Positions 19,788 to 21,185 of a stretch of DNA of 21,185 bases are shown here, piece by piece (position 1 is the first letter of the stretch; each line of letters starts with the position of its first letter). Both the position numbers and the translations under genes were made by a program. Origin of the DNA: a virus; IMG/VR virus record IMGVR_UViG_3300036799_000044, positions 1 to 21,185 of that record; one strand, 5' to 3'. The notes under the pieces are model-generated. The model saw only the letters and a program-made list of their open reading frames with translations. It was not told the origin of the DNA and searched no databases.

Positions 19788-19979
19788 GTGCCGAACGTGC
19801 CAACCGCCCGCGTCACTCTCACCCGGACCTCCGGAGCCGTCTCCGTCGTCCGCTGCCAGGAGCCCGGGGAACTTCCCGTGTGGACCATCCACGTCCGCGG
19901 GGAGCGACCCATCTATGTGGCCCTCAACCTCCGGGACGCGGACCGCGTCGCGGACCATTGGGTCTCGGTGACCCGATGA
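19788..19979 (+). CDS. Unknown small protein coupled to integrase, 63 aa
   Basis: GTG at 19788 with AGGAG a few bases upstream; its TGA overlaps the integrase ATG (ATGA). The protein is beta-rich (RVTLTRTSGAVSVVRCQEPG, VWTIHVRGERPIYVALNLRD) with a final helix. It shows no helix-turn-helix, so it does not look like a standard excisionase. Since it is the first gene after attP and is translationally coupled to int, a role in directing integration or excision is possible. I do not recognise the family. Confidence 0.65.
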   Translation: MPNVPTARVTLTRTSGAVSVVRCQEPGELPVWTIHVRGERPIYVALNLRDADRVADHWVSVTR

Positions 19980-21040
19980 GCCCGCGCAAGAGCCCGACCC
20001 TCAAGAGCCCGCGCGCCTCCGGGTCGGTCCTGACCGCGGTCTCCCCCATCGGCTCCGCGGGCGTCGGGACCCGCGGGCTAGAGAGAGACCTCTACGCCGC
20101 GCACCTACGCGCCGCCCCGTCGTCGGCGGGCGACCTCTACTCCCCGCAGACGGTCCGGGTCTACCTCGACGCGATAGACGCCCTCGCGGAGTGGTGCGCC
20201 GCGACGGGCAAGGCGGGCGGGTTTCTCAACCTGACCCGGGAGGACCTCGACGCGTATTTTCTGTCCTTCCGGGAGCACCACACGCAGGGCGGCACGAACA
20301 CGCGCCAACGTCGGCTCCGCACGTTTTTCCGGTGGCTCGTCGTGGAGGTTGACCCGTCCGCGCGTAACCCGATGGACGGCGTGGCGGGCTACTCCGCGAG
20401 CGAGCCCGCCCCCTTGGCGTACGGCGGCGATTTCGCGGCGGACGTGCTGGCGACGTGCAAGGACCGTCGTGACTACGAGGACGTGCGGGACGAGGCTCTC
20501 CTACGGCTCATCGCTACCGGCGTACGGCGCGGGGAGTTGGCGGGTCTCTACGTGGAGGACGTGGACCTCTCTAACGGCGTGGTCGTGGTCGCCGCCCTCA
20601 AGGGGACCCGTCGTCACGCGCCCGTCATGCGCCGGGAGGGACGGACCGAGATTCGCCAGGGACGCCTAGTGCCCATCGGTCCGCAGACCGCCGCCGCGCT
20701 CGGGCGTTGGCTCACGATGCGCGCCCGCCACAAGTTGGTCTCGGACCCGGCGACCGGACCGCTTTGGTACGGCACCCGGGGGCGCGGTCGGCTCAAGGGA
20801 CGCGGGATTCTCGACATGGTCAAGCGGCGTGGACTCGCCGCGGGTTACGACCCCGCGGAGGTGACGGCGCACGGCTTTCGCCACTCACGCGCGGACGAAC
20901 TCTTGAGGTCGGGCGTCGCGGAGGGCGACGTCATGGCGATCATGGGATGGCGGGATCGGGAAATGCTCGACCGCTACGCCGCCAACCTCAAAACGTCCCG
21001 GGCTCATGAGGCCGTTCGGACGATGGGACTCGTGAACTAG
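19976..21040 (+). CDS. int: Tyrosine-type site-specific integrase, 354 aa
   Basis: ATG at 19976 in an ATGA overlap with the 63-aa gene. The N-terminal part (about 33-135) has an arm- and core-binding-like helical domain (YSPQTVRVYLDAIDALAEWC, then TNTRQRRLRTFFRWL). The catalytic domain carries the full set: R184 in TGVRRGEL, K209 in ALKGTRRH, H299-x-x-R302 in HGFRH, W325 in MGW and nucleophile Y334 in LDRY. It recombines attP at 19650-19674 with a host tRNA gene. The extreme N-terminus is Ser/Pro/Lys-rich and disordered. Its transcript ends at the junction hairpin (21072-21110). Confidence 0.93.
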   Translation: MSPRKSPTLKSPRASGSVLTAVSPIGSAGVGTRGLERDLYAAHLRAAPSSAGDLYSPQTVRVYLDAIDALAEWCAATGKAGGFLNLTREDLDAYFLSFREHHTQGGTNTRQRRLRTFFRWLVVEVDPSARNPMDGVAGYSASEPAPLAYGGDFAADVLATCKDRRDYEDVRDEALLRLIATGVRRGELAGLYVEDVDLSNGVVVVAALKGTRRHAPVMRREGRTEIRQGRLVPIGPQTAAALGRWLTMRARHKLVSDPATGPLWYGTRGRGRLKGRGILDMVKRRGLAAGYDPAEVTAHGFRHSRADELLRSGVAEGDVMAIMGWRDREMLDRYAANLKTSRAHEAVRTMGLVN

Positions 21041-21058
21041 GCGGCGCTAGCCTCCCCG

Positions 21059-21185
21059 CGGGGGGAAAGACGACGGAGCCCGGTCCCTGTCGGGGGAACC
21101 GGGCTCCGTCATGTCGTGCCGCGCTAGTGCGCCTCCCGCCCTTCCCGCGGCGGTTCGACGCCAAGCCGTTGCCACGTGTCAATCG
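21059..21185. repeat. Terminal direct repeat, copy 2
   Basis: Exact copy of bases 1-127. It includes the second copy of the junction hairpin (21072-21110) and the last codons of the 67-aa minus-strand gene that ends at base 66 in the first copy. On the closed circle this segment exists once. Confidence 0.95.
21072..21110. terminator. Junction hairpin, second copy
   Basis: Same 13-bp stem as at 14-52, 32 bases past the integrase stop. On the closed circle it is a single element serving the integrase transcript and the leftward Cys-rich operon. Confidence 0.8.

Noticed and set aside
1-21185. CRISPR arrays, insertion sequences, transposases, toxin-antitoxin or known defence genes
   Set aside because: No array-like repeat-spacer pattern, transposase motif or recognised toxin or defence domain was found on either strand.

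Overview
The window is a complete small temperate phage genome, most likely a siphovirus of a high-GC actinobacterium. The first 127 bases (1-127) recur exactly as the last 127 (21059-21185), so the molecule closes into a circle of 21,058 bp. The actinobacterial assignment rests on very high GC, frequent GTG starts, dense 4-base ATGA/GTGA stop/start overlaps, and protein families I recognise from actinophages. The exact host cannot be read from the sequence.

Layout on the circle. (1) 66-1203, minus strand: three overlapping genes for Cys-rich proteins, one with two textbook C2H2 zinc fingers. (2) 1204-1408: a divergent control region with a nested palindrome. (3) 1409-6394, plus strand: a tightly coupled early operon. 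It holds an HTH regulator, several small (partly zinc-binding) proteins, a DUF7694-like protein, and a recombination set (RecB-type exonuclease, RecT, Hjc-like resolvase). It ends with a lone replication-protein winged-helix domain and another PD-(D/E)XK-type nuclease. (4) 6395-6570: a repeat-rich non-coding segment that is a candidate origin, cos site, or relic of a replication-gene linker. (5) 6571-14207: packaging and head genes, with a terminase that carries an HNH nuclease domain at its N-terminus, then portal, protease, capsid, connectors, tail tube and tail assembly chaperone. (6) 14200-17896: a very short tape measure, minor tail proteins and two small unknown proteins. (7) 17905-18956: amidase endolysin and a holin-like membrane protein, followed by strong hairpins. 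(8) 19124-21040: a minus-strand repressor-like gene, an attP region carrying the 3' half of a tRNA gene, a 63-aa unknown gene and a tyrosine integrase. Past the integrase a bidirectional hairpin (14-52, repeated at 21072-21110) separates it from the minus-strand genes of block 1.

How it should work. Two homologous small HTH proteins (1409-1681 and 19124-19435, 39 of 70 aligned residues identical by hand) sit at the two control points and look like a lysis/lysogeny switch. The integrase would recombine attP with a host tRNA gene. No polymerase, helicase, primase, SSB or small terminase is recognisable, so DNA synthesis must depend on the host. The most notable points are the HNH-terminase fusion, the homologous switch pair, the C2H2 zinc-finger gene, and a genome-wide depletion of CTG/CAG with no AGCT found by eye.
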